A DNA stretch of 49,796 nucleotides from positions 1 to 49,796 of the forward strand of contig SHVR01000015.1 in NCBI GenBank assembly GCA_009694185.1, in the 5' to 3' direction. This document shows positions 31,620-40,177 of this stretch, piece by piece. Position 1 is the first letter of the stretch; every line of letters begins with the position of its first letter. A program made the position numbers and the translations under genes. Source of the stretch: Alphaproteobacteria bacterium. Its GTDB lineage: Bacteria > Pseudomonadota > Alphaproteobacteria > SHVR01. Below the pieces are notes generated by a model that made no database searches, was not told the origin of the DNA, and saw nothing but the letters and a program-made list of their open reading frames with translations.

Positions 31620-33443
31620 ATGCTAGACGATGCCGGACGGGCGGCCGATCCGGGCGGTTATGACAGCCGCCACAATCTGCCGGAATTGTTGTTCGACCGG
31701 GCGGCGGCCAAGGGCGAGCGGCCGTTCCTCTGGGCCAAACGGGACGGCGCCTGGCAGTCGCTGAGCTTCGCCGAAGCCGCCCGGCGGACGCGGGCGCTCG
31801 CCGGCGGGCTCAATCGGCTTGGGATAGGGCGGGGCGACCGGGTCATGCTGGTCGCCGAGAACCGGCCCGAATGGCTGATTGGCGACATCGCCATCATGGC
31901 GGCAGGCGCCGTCTCGGTGCCCGCCTATGTCACCAACACGGCCGGCGACCATCTGCACGTCATGGCGGATTCGGGCGCCAAGGCGGTCATCGTCTCGACC
32001 CAGGCGCTGGCCGCCCGCGTGCTCCCGGCCGCCATTCGGGCACCCGCCCTCAAGACCGTCATCGCCATGGAACCCTTGGACCAGCAGCAGAGCCTCGGCC
32101 TCGACATCATCCAATGGGACGATCTGCTGATCCTTGGCGAGCCGACCGGGGACGCGGCCCTGCCGGCCTTGGAACGCGGCGATACCGCCTGCATCATCTA
32201 CACGTCCGGCACCGGCGGGGCGCCCAAGGGCGTCATGCTGAGCCACGGTGCCCTGCTGTGCAATTGCAAGGGCGGCTATCGCCTGCTCCAGAGCCTCGGC
32301 CTCGACGACGAGGTGTTCCTGTCGTTCCTCCCCCTCTCCCATTCCTACGAGCATACGGCGGGTCAGTTCTTCCCGATCTCCATCGGTGCCCAGATCTACT
32401 ATGCCGAAGGGGTGGCGGAGCTCGCCCGCAACATGGCCGAAGTACGACCGACCTTCATGACCGCCGTGCCGCGGCTCTACGAGACAATGCACGGCCGAAT
32501 CACCGCCGGTCTCGCGAACCAGAGCGCCGTCAAGCGGCGGCTGTTCGAGTGGACGCTCGCCCTTGGCCGGCGGCGCTATGAGGCCGTGGACTCGCTCGGA
32601 CTCCTGGGTCGCCTCGCCGACAGCCTGCTCGACCGCCTGGTGCGCGACAAGGTGCGGGCGCGCTTCGGCGGGCGCATGAAAGCCCTGGTCTCTGGCGGCG
32701 CGCCGCTCAATTATGAGATCGGCCTCTTCTTCACCGCACTCGGGCTGCGCCTCTTGCAGGGCTATGGCCTGACCGAATCGGCGCCGGTCATCAGCTGCAA
32801 CCCGCCGGAGAAGATCAAGCTCGAGACCGTCGGGCCGGCCTTTCCCGATGTGCGCCTCAGGCTTGGCGAGGACGGCGAGATCCAGGTCCAGGGCGAACTC
32901 GTCATGCAGGGCTATTGGAACAATCCGGCCGCCACGGCCGAGGCGATCCGGGACGGCTGGCTCCATACCGGCGATATCGGCACCGTCGATGGCGATGGCT
33001 ATATCCGGATCACCGACCGCAAGAAGGACCTGATTGTCAATTCGGGCGGCGACAATGTCTCGCCCGCCCGCGTCGAAGGGTTCCTGACCCTGCAACCGGA
33101 GATCGCCCAAGCCATGGTGGTCGGCGATCGGCGGCCCTATCTGGTCGCCCTCGTCGTGCCGGATGGCGACTGGGCGGCCGGTTGGGCGAAGGCCAACGGC
33201 AAGCCGGCGAATTTAGAAGGCTTGGCCAATGACCCGAATTTCCATAGCCAGATCGCGGCATCGGTGGCGCGGGTCGGCCGCGATCTTTCGGTCATCGAGC
33301 GGGTGCGGGATTTCATGCTGACCGCCGAGCCGTTCACGGTCGAGAACGCCATGCTGACGCCCTCGCTGAAGATCCGCCGGCACATTATTCTGGAACGCCA
33401 TGGGGCCGCCCTCGAGGCACTCTATGGCGGCCGGCCGGGGTGA
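31620..33443 (+). CDS. AMP-dependent long-chain acyl-CoA synthetase
   Basis: A 607-residue ANL-superfamily ligase. The phosphate loop is IIYTSGTGGAPKGVMLSHG, the adenine motif GYGLTESAPV, then the LHTGDIGTVDGDGYI aspartate motif and DRKKDLIVNSGGDNVSPARV hinge. The C-terminal catalytic lysine is in NAMLTPSLKIRRH. The length and the broad N-terminal domain fit FAA1/FadD15-type long-chain fatty acid--CoA ligases, which activate fatty acids through acyl-adenylates at the membrane. GGGGAG precedes the ATG at 31620. It is monocistronic or weakly linked to the DUF29 gene downstream. Confidence 0.93.
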   Translation: MLDDAGRAADPGGYDSRHNLPELLFDRAAAKGERPFLWAKRDGAWQSLSFAEAARRTRALAGGLNRLGIGRGDRVMLVAENRPEWLIGDIAIMAAGAVSVPAYVTNTAGDHLHVMADSGAKAVIVSTQALAARVLPAAIRAPALKTVIAMEPLDQQQSLGLDIIQWDDLLILGEPTGDAALPALERGDTACIIYTSGTGGAPKGVMLSHGALLCNCKGGYRLLQSLGLDDEVFLSFLPLSHSYEHTAGQFFPISIGAQIYYAEGVAELARNMAEVRPTFMTAVPRLYETMHGRITAGLANQSAVKRRLFEWTLALGRRRYEAVDSLGLLGRLADSLLDRLVRDKVRARFGGRMKALVSGGAPLNYEIGLFFTALGLRLLQGYGLTESAPVISCNPPEKIKLETVGPAFPDVRLRLGEDGEIQVQGELVMQGYWNNPAATAEAIRDGWLHTGDIGTVDGDGYIRITDRKKDLIVNSGGDNVSPARVEGFLTLQPEIAQAMVVGDRRPYLVALVVPDGDWAAGWAKANGKPANLEGLANDPNFHSQIAASVARVGRDLSVIERVRDFMLTAEPFTVENAMLTPSLKIRRHIILERHGAALEALYGGRPG

Positions 33444-33506
33444 CCTCGCGTCGCTTCGCAGCACCCCGTTATTCCGATCGGCCCGCGTCGTGCTATGATT
33501 CCAACC

Positions 33507-33995
33507 ATGATCGTCAAGGCCGACACTCGCTACGAAAGTGACTTCTACGCCTGGACCCAGGAACAGGCGGCGGCGCTGCGTCGCCTGGGCGCGGCGCGCC
33601 TGAACTTGCCGCTCGACTGGGAGAACATTGCCGAGGAGATCGAGAGCATGGGCCGCAGCGAGCGCACGGCACTGAAGACGTGCCTGGTGCGCGTGCTCGA
33701 GCACTTGCTGAAGCTCGAATACTCCCCGGCTTCGGAACCACGCGCCGGGTGGAAACGGTCGGTGATCGAGCATCGTCTAAGGTTGCCGGAAATCCTCAAG
33801 GAGAATCCGAGCCTCGCTCCTCAGCTCCCCGACCTGATGCGTTCCGCCTGGGAGATGGCGAGGGCGCTTGCCGCGCAAAGCGTTGTCGATTTCGATGGTT
33901 TGAATGCCGACATTCTCCCGACCGAGTGCCCGTATCAAACGGACGCCGTGTTCGACAGGTCCTGGCTGCCGGCCAGCAGGCACGGCCTGGCCTGA
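33507..33995 (+). CDS. DUF29 domain-containing protein
   Basis: A 162-residue protein that covers a full DUF29 domain: YESDFYAWTQEQAAALRR, NIAEEIESMGRSERTALKT, then HLLKLEY and the WKRSVIEHRLRLPEIL helix. These small helical proteins are abundant in cyanobacteria and Proteobacteria and have no established function. I chose ATG 33507 over 33495 because family members start close to this point and a TATGAT box (33494-33499) would place the transcript start about at 33507, giving a leaderless message. No Shine-Dalgarno sequence is present for either. Confidence 0.85.
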   Translation: MIVKADTRYESDFYAWTQEQAAALRRLGAARLNLPLDWENIAEEIESMGRSERTALKTCLVRVLEHLLKLEYSPASEPRAGWKRSVIEHRLRLPEILKENPSLAPQLPDLMRSAWEMARALAAQSVVDFDGLNADILPTECPYQTDAVFDRSWLPASRHGLA

Positions 33996-34141
33996 GGGCC
34001 TAATTTCGATATCCGATCGGTCGCGGAGCGGCGCCGGCCGGCGTGACAAGGCGCCGGCCCTGGCCTAGCCTTGCCGGTGGACGGTCGACCCCGTCGATCC
34101 GCCAGCTCGCTACCAATAACGTGAACACAGGGGAGAACGCC

Positions 34142-35314
34142 ATGCGACACGGATATCTCGCCTCGACCGCGGTCGGGCTCTTGATGCTGGCTTGGCCAGC
34201 CTTGGCCGAGATCGCCATTTCGGCCAACGACAACAAGCTGGTGCTGGTAAACGGCGTCGGCACGGTGGTGAAGGACCCGCCGCCCGATACCATCTCGATC
34301 ATCGACGTGAAAGGAGGCAAGGCCAAGCTGCTGACCGAGATCGCGGTGCCGGCGAGCGTGGTCGGCCCGCCACTCAGCGTCGCCATCGCGCCGGGCGAGA
34401 AGCTGGCGCTGGTCACGGCGGCGATGAAGATCAATCCAGCCGACCCCACCAAGCAGGTGGCCGACAACAAGCTCAGCGTGATCGACCTAGAATCGAACCC
34501 GCCCAAGGTCATCGCCACGCTGGAGACCGGCGCATCGCCGGCCGGTCTCTCGATCAACCGCCAGGGCACCATGGCGCTGGTGGCCAATCGCGAAGAAGGT
34601 TCCGTCTCGGTGTTTAAGATCGCCGGCAAGCAGGTGACCGCCGCCGGCAAGGTGGCCATCGCCGACGCGAAGTCCGGCGTCAGCCACCCCATGTTCACCC
34701 CGGATGGCAAGACCGCCCTGGTGACGCGCGACGGCGACAGCTTCATCTCGGTCCTCAAAATCGACGGCGACCAGGTGACCTACACCAAGCGCGACATGAG
34801 CGCCGGCCAGCGGCCCTATGGCATGGACATCTCGTCGCGGGGTGATTTTGCCGTGGTGGCTAATATCGGTCGCGGCGGCGGCGACAGCGACACCGTCAGC
34901 CTGATCGACATGAAGGCCGAGCCGCCCCGGGTGGTCGACACCATCACCGTCGGCCAGACGCCGGAGGGCATCAAGATATCGCCGGACGGCAGGACGATCG
35001 GCGTGGTCGTGATGAACGGCAGCAACAAGGCGAAGGAATCGCCGTTCCTCAGCGACCATGGTAAGCTGGTGCTGCTCACGGTCAAGGGCAAGAAATTCGT
35101 GCGGCTCGCCGAAGCCAAGATCGGCCATTGGAGCCAGGGTGTGGCCTTCGCCAGCGACAACAAGACCATCCTCGTTGGCAACATGGTCGAGAAGAACGTG
35201 CAGATATTCCAGCTCGACGACGGCAAGCTCGCCAACACCGGTGAGATCAAGGTGGGCGGCGGGTCGGCGGCGGTGCGTTTCGCCGATAAGCCGGTCAAGG
35301 TCAAGGCCGATTAG
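34142..35314 (+). CDS. Secreted beta-propeller (YncE/lactonase-like) protein
   Basis: A 390-residue protein with a clear Sec signal peptide (MRHGYLASTAVGLLMLAWPA, cleavage after ALA near residue 22). The mature part is made of repeating blade-like units with patterns such as DTISIIDV, NKLSVIDLESNPPKVIATLE, DTVSLIDMKAEPPRVVDTIT and VGQTPEGIKISPDGRTIGVV, typical of seven-bladed YncE/6-phosphogluconolactonase-like propellers. These act in the periplasm as binding or scaffold domains, and some are lactonases; no catalytic residues can be claimed here. GGGGAG precedes the ATG. It is transcribed alone, with 147 bases upstream and a dyad repeat downstream. Confidence 0.85.
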   Translation: MRHGYLASTAVGLLMLAWPALAEIAISANDNKLVLVNGVGTVVKDPPPDTISIIDVKGGKAKLLTEIAVPASVVGPPLSVAIAPGEKLALVTAAMKINPADPTKQVADNKLSVIDLESNPPKVIATLETGASPAGLSINRQGTMALVANREEGSVSVFKIAGKQVTAAGKVAIADAKSGVSHPMFTPDGKTALVTRDGDSFISVLKIDGDQVTYTKRDMSAGQRPYGMDISSRGDFAVVANIGRGGGDSDTVSLIDMKAEPPRVVDTITVGQTPEGIKISPDGRTIGVVVMNGSNKAKESPFLSDHGKLVLLTVKGKKFVRLAEAKIGHWSQGVAFASDNKTILVGNMVEKNVQIFQLDDGKLANTGEIKVGGGSAAVRFADKPVKVKAD

Positions 35315-35343
35315 AGCACTGTTACATTTACCGGAATCATTTG

Positions 35344-35408
35344 CCCCTCACCCGTCTCGCTACGCTCGACACCCTAGCTCCCACGGGGGCGAGGGTCGGG
35401 GTGAGGGG
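35344..35408. repeat. Intergenic dyad repeat (CCCCTCACCC ... GGGTGAGGGG)
   Basis: CCCCTCACCC at 35344-35353 and GGGTGAGGGG at 35399-35408 are perfect inverted copies, with a further inner pair around CTCCCACGGGGGCGAG. This CTCACCC...TCGCTACGCTCGACACCC type of spacer recalls intergenic repeats that I remember from many alphaproteobacterial genomes. It can fold into a long hairpin and may end transcription of the propeller gene. Confidence 0.6.
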
Positions 35409-35545
35409 TGGATCCATCCCCAAGCTTGTCGATCGTTTCGCCAAGATGCCCTTGGACGCAACGAAAATTCCTTGTTTCGCCTCAACTTGTGTCGGCCGGC
35501 GGGTGATCTACAATCACCCCCATGCCGCGACCTGGGAGCGAGCCG

Positions 35546-38500
35546 ATGGCTGCCGCCGTCTCTCCGCTGAGCCTCGACGATAAATACACGGCCAATGACG
35601 GCCGGGTGTTCCTGACCGGGACCCAGGCGCTCGTCCGCCTGCCCTTGGTGCAGCGCCGCCGCGACCTGGCCCAGGGCGTCAATACCGCGTGCTATATCTC
35701 GGGCTATCGCGGCTCGCCGCTCGGCGGCTTCGACCAACAGCTCTGGCAAGTACGCAAATTCCTGGACGAGCATCATGTCCGCTTTCAGCCCGGCGTGAAT
35801 GAGGACCTGGCGGCGACGGCACTCTGGGGAACCCAGCAGACCGGCCTCTTCGGCGATGCCAAATATGATGGCGTCTTCGGCATCTGGTACGGCAAGGGGC
35901 CGGGTGTCGACCGCTCGGGCGACGCCTTCAAACACGCCAATCTGGCCGGAACCCAGCGCCATGGCGGCATTCTGGCCATCGCCGGCGACGACCACACCTG
36001 CAAGTCCTCGACCACCGCGCACCAGAGCGAGTTCGCCTTCGTCGACGCCATGATCCCGGTCCTGGTGCCGGCGGGCGTGCAGGAATTTCTCGATTACGGC
36101 ATCCATGGCTGGGCGCTCTCGCGCTATGCCGGCGTGTGGGCCGCCTTGAAGGCCATTGCCGAGACGGTCGACAGCTCGGCCACCGTCTTCGCCGACATCG
36201 ACCGGGTCCGGGTGGCGATACCGACCGATTTCGACATGCCGGCCGAGGGCCTCAACATCCGTTGGCCCGATCCGTGGCTCGCGCAAGAAGAACGCCTGCA
36301 CCGCCTGAAGATTCCGGCGGTGCTGGCCTATGCGAGAGCCAATCGTCTCGACCGGGTGGTCCTCGGTGGCCCGCGCCGGCGGCTCGGCATCGTGACGGTC
36401 GGCAAATCCTATCTCGACGTCCGCCAAGCGCTCGACGATATGGGCCTCGACGAGCGGACCGCCGCCACCATCGGCCTCGCGGTCTACAAGGTGGGCCTCG
36501 CCTGGCCGGTCGAGCCCGAGGGGCTGCGCGCCTTCGCCGAGGGCCTCGAGGAAATCATCGTGGTGGAGGAAAAGCGCGGCCTGATCGAGCCGCAGCTCAA
36601 GGACATCCTCTACCATCTGCCGGCCGAGCGGCGGCCGCGCATCTCGGGCAAGCGCGATGTGGCGGGTGCCCCCCAGTTCCAGTCCCATGGCGAGCTGACA
36701 CCCAGCGACGTGGTGCGCGTGCTGGCGCCGAAGCTCGGGCCCATGCACAAGAGCGAGCGCATCGAGCGTCTGTTGGCGCTCATCGAAGCCGGGCGGCGGC
36801 CGAACGCGGCCGGGGTCCCGAGCCTCGTGCGCACGCCCTATTTCTGCTCCGGCTGTCCCCACAATACGTCGACCCGGGTGCCCGAAGGCAGCCGGGCGCT
36901 CGCCGGCATCGGCTGCCATTTCATGGCCCAGTGGATGGACCGCAACACCGCGACATATACCCATATGGGCGGCGAGGGTGCGAGCTGGATCGGCCAGGCG
37001 CCGTTCGTCACCACGCCGCACGTCTTCCAGAACATGGGCGACGGCACCTATTTCCATTCGGGCTATCTGGCGGTCCGGGCGGCAGTCGCCGCGGGCGTTA
37101 CCATGACCTACAAGATCCTGTTCAATGACGCCGTGGCGATGACCGGCGGCCAACCGGTGGACGGCGAGCTGACGGTTCCCAAGGTCGCCCGCCAGCTCGT
37201 GGCCGAGGGCGTCACGGAGGTCGTGGTGGTGAGCGACGAGCCCGAGAAATACCCCTCCGGCGCGGGGCTGCCGCCCGGCATGCGGGTCGAGCATCGCGAC
37301 GATCTCGACCGCCTGCAACGCGAATTGCGCGCCTTGCCGGGTGTGACGGCCATCGTCTACGACCAGACCTGCGCCGCCGAGAAACGCCGGCGGCGCAAGC
37401 GCGGCCGGATGCCCGATCCGCCGCGGCGCGTCTTCATCAACGAACTGGTCTGCGAAGGCTGCGGCGATTGCGGCAAGGCGTCGAATTGCGTCTCGGTGCT
37501 ACCGGTCGAGACCGAGTTCGGCCGCAAGCGCGCCATCGACCAATCGAACTGCAACAAGGACTTCTCCTGCCTCAAGGGCTTCTGCCCGAGCTTCGTCACC
37601 GTCCATGGCGGAACGCCTCGCCGCCAAAAGGCGGGTGCCGGCGGCGTGGCGCTCGCCGACCCGGGCATGGGCCTGCCGCCGCCGGCGTTGCCGAGTGCCG
37701 CCGAGCCCTATGGCATCCTGATCAACGGCATCGGCGGCACCGGCGTCATTACCATCGGCGCGGTGCTGGCGACGGCCGCCCATATCGACGGCAAGGCGGC
37801 GACGGTCATGGACATGACCGGCCTTGCCCAGAAGGGCGGCGCCGTCTGGAGCCATCTACGCATCGCGGAGCGGGCCGAGGATCTCCATGCCGTGCGCATC
37901 GCGGGCGGCGGGGCCAGGCTCTTGATCGGCTGCGATCTGGTGGTCTCGTCCCAGATCGAGACCTTGTCCAAGCTCTTGTCCGGCGGCACGCGTGCCGTCG
38001 TCAACAGCCACCACACCTTCACCGGCGACTTCACCCGCCAGCCGGACATGGCATTTCCCGCCGCAGAGCTGATCGAGCGCATCCGCCATGCCGCCGGCAG
38101 TGACTCCAGCGACTTTCTCGATGCGACGCGCCTTGCGACGGCGCTGCTCGGCGATTCCATCGCCACCAATCTGTTCATGACCGGCTACGCCTTCCAGAAG
38201 GGGCTGATCCCGGTCTCGCTCGCCGCGATCGAACGGACCATCGAGTTGAACGGTGTCGCGGTCAACGCCAACAAGATGGCCTTCGCCTGGGGCCGGCGCG
38301 CGGCCCATGATCCGGCCTCGGTCGAGGCGGCCGCCGCCCCGGTTGCCGGGCCAGCCGCGCCCGTCGTGGCGCAAACGCTCGACCGGATCGAGGCGACACG
38401 CCAAGCCTTCTTGGTCGATTACCAGGATGCGGCCTATGGCGCGCGTTATGCCACGCTGGTGCGCCGGGTCCAAGTCGCGGAAGCCGAGCGGACCAAGGGC

Positions 38501-39034
38501 CGGACCGGCCTCGCCATGGCGGTCGCGCGCTACTATTTCAAGCTGCTCGCCTACAAGGACGAATATGAAGTGGCGCGGCTCTACGCCGATCCCGCGTTCA
38601 AGGAAAAGCTGGCCAAGCAGTTCGAGGGCGACTATCGCATCGAGTTCAATCTGGCGCCGCCCCTACTCGCGCGCAACGACCCGGCGACCGGCGCACCCAG
38701 GAAGCTGCGGTTCGGCGGCTGGATGCTCACCGTTTTCCGCCTGTTGGCCCCCTTGAAGCGCCTGCGCGGCACGGCCTTCGACATCTTCGGATACAGCGCC
38801 GAACGGCGGACCGAGCGCCAGCTCATCCGGGACTATGAAACGCTCGTCGAGGAACTGCTCGCCAACCTCGACCATGACAATCACCAGATCGCCGTGGACC
38901 TTGCCAGCCTGCCGGAGCAGATTCGCGGCTACGGCCATGTGAAGGCGACCCACTTGGCGGCGGTGAAAGAGCGGGCGGCGAAGCTGCTGACCGCCTTCCG
39001 CAATCCCCATTCCCGCGTCAGCGCGGCGGAGTAG
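35546..39034 (+). CDS. Indolepyruvate ferredoxin oxidoreductase family protein (fused IorA-IorB)
   Basis: A 1162-residue fused 2-oxoacid:ferredoxin oxidoreductase. The N-terminal pyrimidine-binding part carries YISGYRGSPLGGFDQQLW and NEDLAATALWGTQQ. The thiamine-diphosphate region lies around 455-510 with GIGCHFMAQWMDR and NMGDGTYFHSGYLA. Next comes a cysteine cluster near 635-670 (CEGCGDCGKASNC, then NCNKDFSCLKGFC) for an iron-sulfur centre, and the gamma-type domain with NGIGGTGVITIGAVLA. These enzymes oxidatively decarboxylate aryl or branched 2-oxoacids to acyl-CoA. The ATG at 35546 has GGGAG seven bases upstream; ATG 35522 is in frame but has no ribosome binding site. An SDR gene follows after four bases. 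Confidence 0.93.
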   Translation: MAAAVSPLSLDDKYTANDGRVFLTGTQALVRLPLVQRRRDLAQGVNTACYISGYRGSPLGGFDQQLWQVRKFLDEHHVRFQPGVNEDLAATALWGTQQTGLFGDAKYDGVFGIWYGKGPGVDRSGDAFKHANLAGTQRHGGILAIAGDDHTCKSSTTAHQSEFAFVDAMIPVLVPAGVQEFLDYGIHGWALSRYAGVWAALKAIAETVDSSATVFADIDRVRVAIPTDFDMPAEGLNIRWPDPWLAQEERLHRLKIPAVLAYARANRLDRVVLGGPRRRLGIVTVGKSYLDVRQALDDMGLDERTAATIGLAVYKVGLAWPVEPEGLRAFAEGLEEIIVVEEKRGLIEPQLKDILYHLPAERRPRISGKRDVAGAPQFQSHGELTPSDVVRVLAPKLGPMHKSERIERLLALIEAGRRPNAAGVPSLVRTPYFCSGCPHNTSTRVPEGSRALAGIGCHFMAQWMDRNTATYTHMGGEGASWIGQAPFVTTPHVFQNMGDGTYFHSGYLAVRAAVAAGVTMTYKILFNDAVAMTGGQPVDGELTVPKVARQLVAEGVTEVVVVSDEPEKYPSGAGLPPGMRVEHRDDLDRLQRELRALPGVTAIVYDQTCAAEKRRRRKRGRMPDPPRRVFINELVCEGCGDCGKASNCVSVLPVETEFGRKRAIDQSNCNKDFSCLKGFCPSFVTVHGGTPRRQKAGAGGVALADPGMGLPPPALPSAAEPYGILINGIGGTGVITIGAVLATAAHIDGKAATVMDMTGLAQKGGAVWSHLRIAERAEDLHAVRIAGGGARLLIGCDLVVSSQIETLSKLLSGGTRAVVNSHHTFTGDFTRQPDMAFPAAELIERIRHAAGSDSSDFLDATRLATALLGDSIATNLFMTGYAFQKGLIPVSLAAIERTIELNGVAVNANKMAFAWGRRAAHDPASVEAAAAPVAGPAAPVVAQTLDRIEATRQAFLVDYQDAAYGARYATLVRRVQVAEAERTKGRTGLAMAVARYYFKLLAYKDEYEVARLYADPAFKEKLAKQFEGDYRIEFNLAPPLLARNDPATGAPRKLRFGGWMLTVFRLLAPLKRLRGTAFDIFGYSAERRTERQLIRDYETLVEELLANLDHDNHQIAVDLASLPEQIRGYGHVKATHLAAVKERAAKLLTAFRNPHSRVSAAE

Positions 39035-39038
39035 CACC

Positions 39039-39740
39039 ATGGCGGAAGCAACGGCCATCATCGTCGGCGTCGGACCCGGCCTCGGCGCGGCGCTGGCCCG
39101 GCGTTTCGCGGCTGCGGGCATGGCTGTCGCGGTCGCCGCGCGCGATCCGATCAAGCTCGGTCCCATCGTCAACGGCATCGCCACCGGCAAGGCGCGCGCC
39201 TATGCGTGCGATGCCACCAGCGAGCGCCAGGTGCAGCAGCTATTCGCCGCCGTGACCCAGGATCTGGGCGCGCCGGACCTGGTCGTGTTCAATGCCAGCG
39301 GACGGGTGCGGAAATCGCTCCTGGAGATCGGCGTCGAGGAGTTCGAGCGCGCCTGGCGCAACGCCTGCCTCGGCGGTTTCATCGTCGGGCGCGAGGCGGC
39401 GCGGGCGATGTTGCCACGCGGGCGGGGCAAGATCCTGTTCACGGGCGCCACGGCCTCGGTCAAGGGCTTCTCCGGCTCGGCCGGCTTCGCGGTCGGCAAG
39501 TTCGGGCTGCGCGGCCTCGCCCAGTCCATGGCCCGCGAGCTGCATCCCCAGGGCATCCATGTGGCGCATATCGTCGTCGATGGCGGCATCGCCTCGCCGA
39601 GCCGCCCCCAGGACGCCGCCAAGCCCGAGGCACTGCTGGAGCCCGACGCGATCGCCCAGGTCTATTACGATCTCTATTGTCAGCCGCGGAGTGCCTGGAC
39701 CCACGAGATCGATCTCAGGCCCTGGGTCGAGCGATTCTGA
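39039..39740 (+). CDS. SDR family protein with Phe in place of the catalytic Tyr
   Basis: A 233-residue Rossmann-fold short-chain dehydrogenase-like protein. The nucleotide motif is VGVGPGLGAALARRF near the N-terminus, and the NNAG equivalent reads NASG. The active-site segment reads SGSAGFAVGKFGLRGLAQSM, so the YxxxK motif is FxxxK: the lysine is kept but the tyrosine is Phe. I recall related proteins with the same change, so it may be a natural subgroup with altered or lost reductase activity. The family tail ARELHPQGIHVAHIVVDGGI is intact. It lies four bases after the oxidoreductase gene and before a small unknown gene, presumably in one operon. Confidence 0.88.
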   Translation: MAEATAIIVGVGPGLGAALARRFAAAGMAVAVAARDPIKLGPIVNGIATGKARAYACDATSERQVQQLFAAVTQDLGAPDLVVFNASGRVRKSLLEIGVEEFERAWRNACLGGFIVGREAARAMLPRGRGKILFTGATASVKGFSGSAGFAVGKFGLRGLAQSMARELHPQGIHVAHIVVDGGIASPSRPQDAAKPEALLEPDAIAQVYYDLYCQPRSAWTHEIDLRPWVERF

Positions 39741-39774
39741 GCGAGGGCCAGTGAACGAAATTCGGGGAGGGGGA

Positions 39775-40170
39775 ATGGCGGCGCTGGATCGCGGAGAAAT
39801 CGTTAGGCTGCTGGAAAGGCTCGGCGATCCCGCCGATGGCGAGGCACTGGCAGCAGCGCGCGCGCTGCACCGAACGATTCAGGAAGCCGGCGTCGCCTGG
39901 GAGGCACTACTGGCCGATCCGGAAACCGGCGAGGAATCCCAGGTGCCGGACGCTCCCGTCGATACGCCGGAGGTGCCCCAGGGCCTCCCAGTTGGCGAAA
40001 CGAAAGCCGATCTGGCGTTGATCGAGCGCATGCTCGCCGGTTTCGATCTCTCCGATACGGCCCGCGACGATCTGACCGGCCTCAAGGACGACATCGAGCG
40101 GGGCGAATTCACCGAGCAGGACCGGCGCTTCATCAACGGGCTGCATAGCCGGCTCGCCAACAAGCGGTGA
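39775..40170 (+). CDS. Hypothetical protein, 131 aa, two short helical domains
   Basis: The product starts MAALDRGEIVRLLERLGDPA and has two helix-rich parts: an N-terminal one to about residue 50 and a C-terminal one from about 78 (ALIERMLAGFDLSDTARDDL, then KDDIERGEFTEQDRRFINGL). They are joined by an acidic, proline-rich linker. No cysteines, membrane segment or signal are seen. I recall similar two-part small proteins in Alphaproteobacteria, without known function. GGGGAGGGGG lies directly before the ATG; a GTG at 39751 is an alternative. Its position between SDR and hyuA genes (35 and 7 bases) makes it part of the operon. Confidence 0.75.
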   Translation: MAALDRGEIVRLLERLGDPADGEALAAARALHRTIQEAGVAWEALLADPETGEESQVPDAPVDTPEVPQGLPVGETKADLALIERMLAGFDLSDTARDDLTGLKDDIERGEFTEQDRRFINGLHSRLANKR

Positions 40171-40177
40171 GGCGCCG

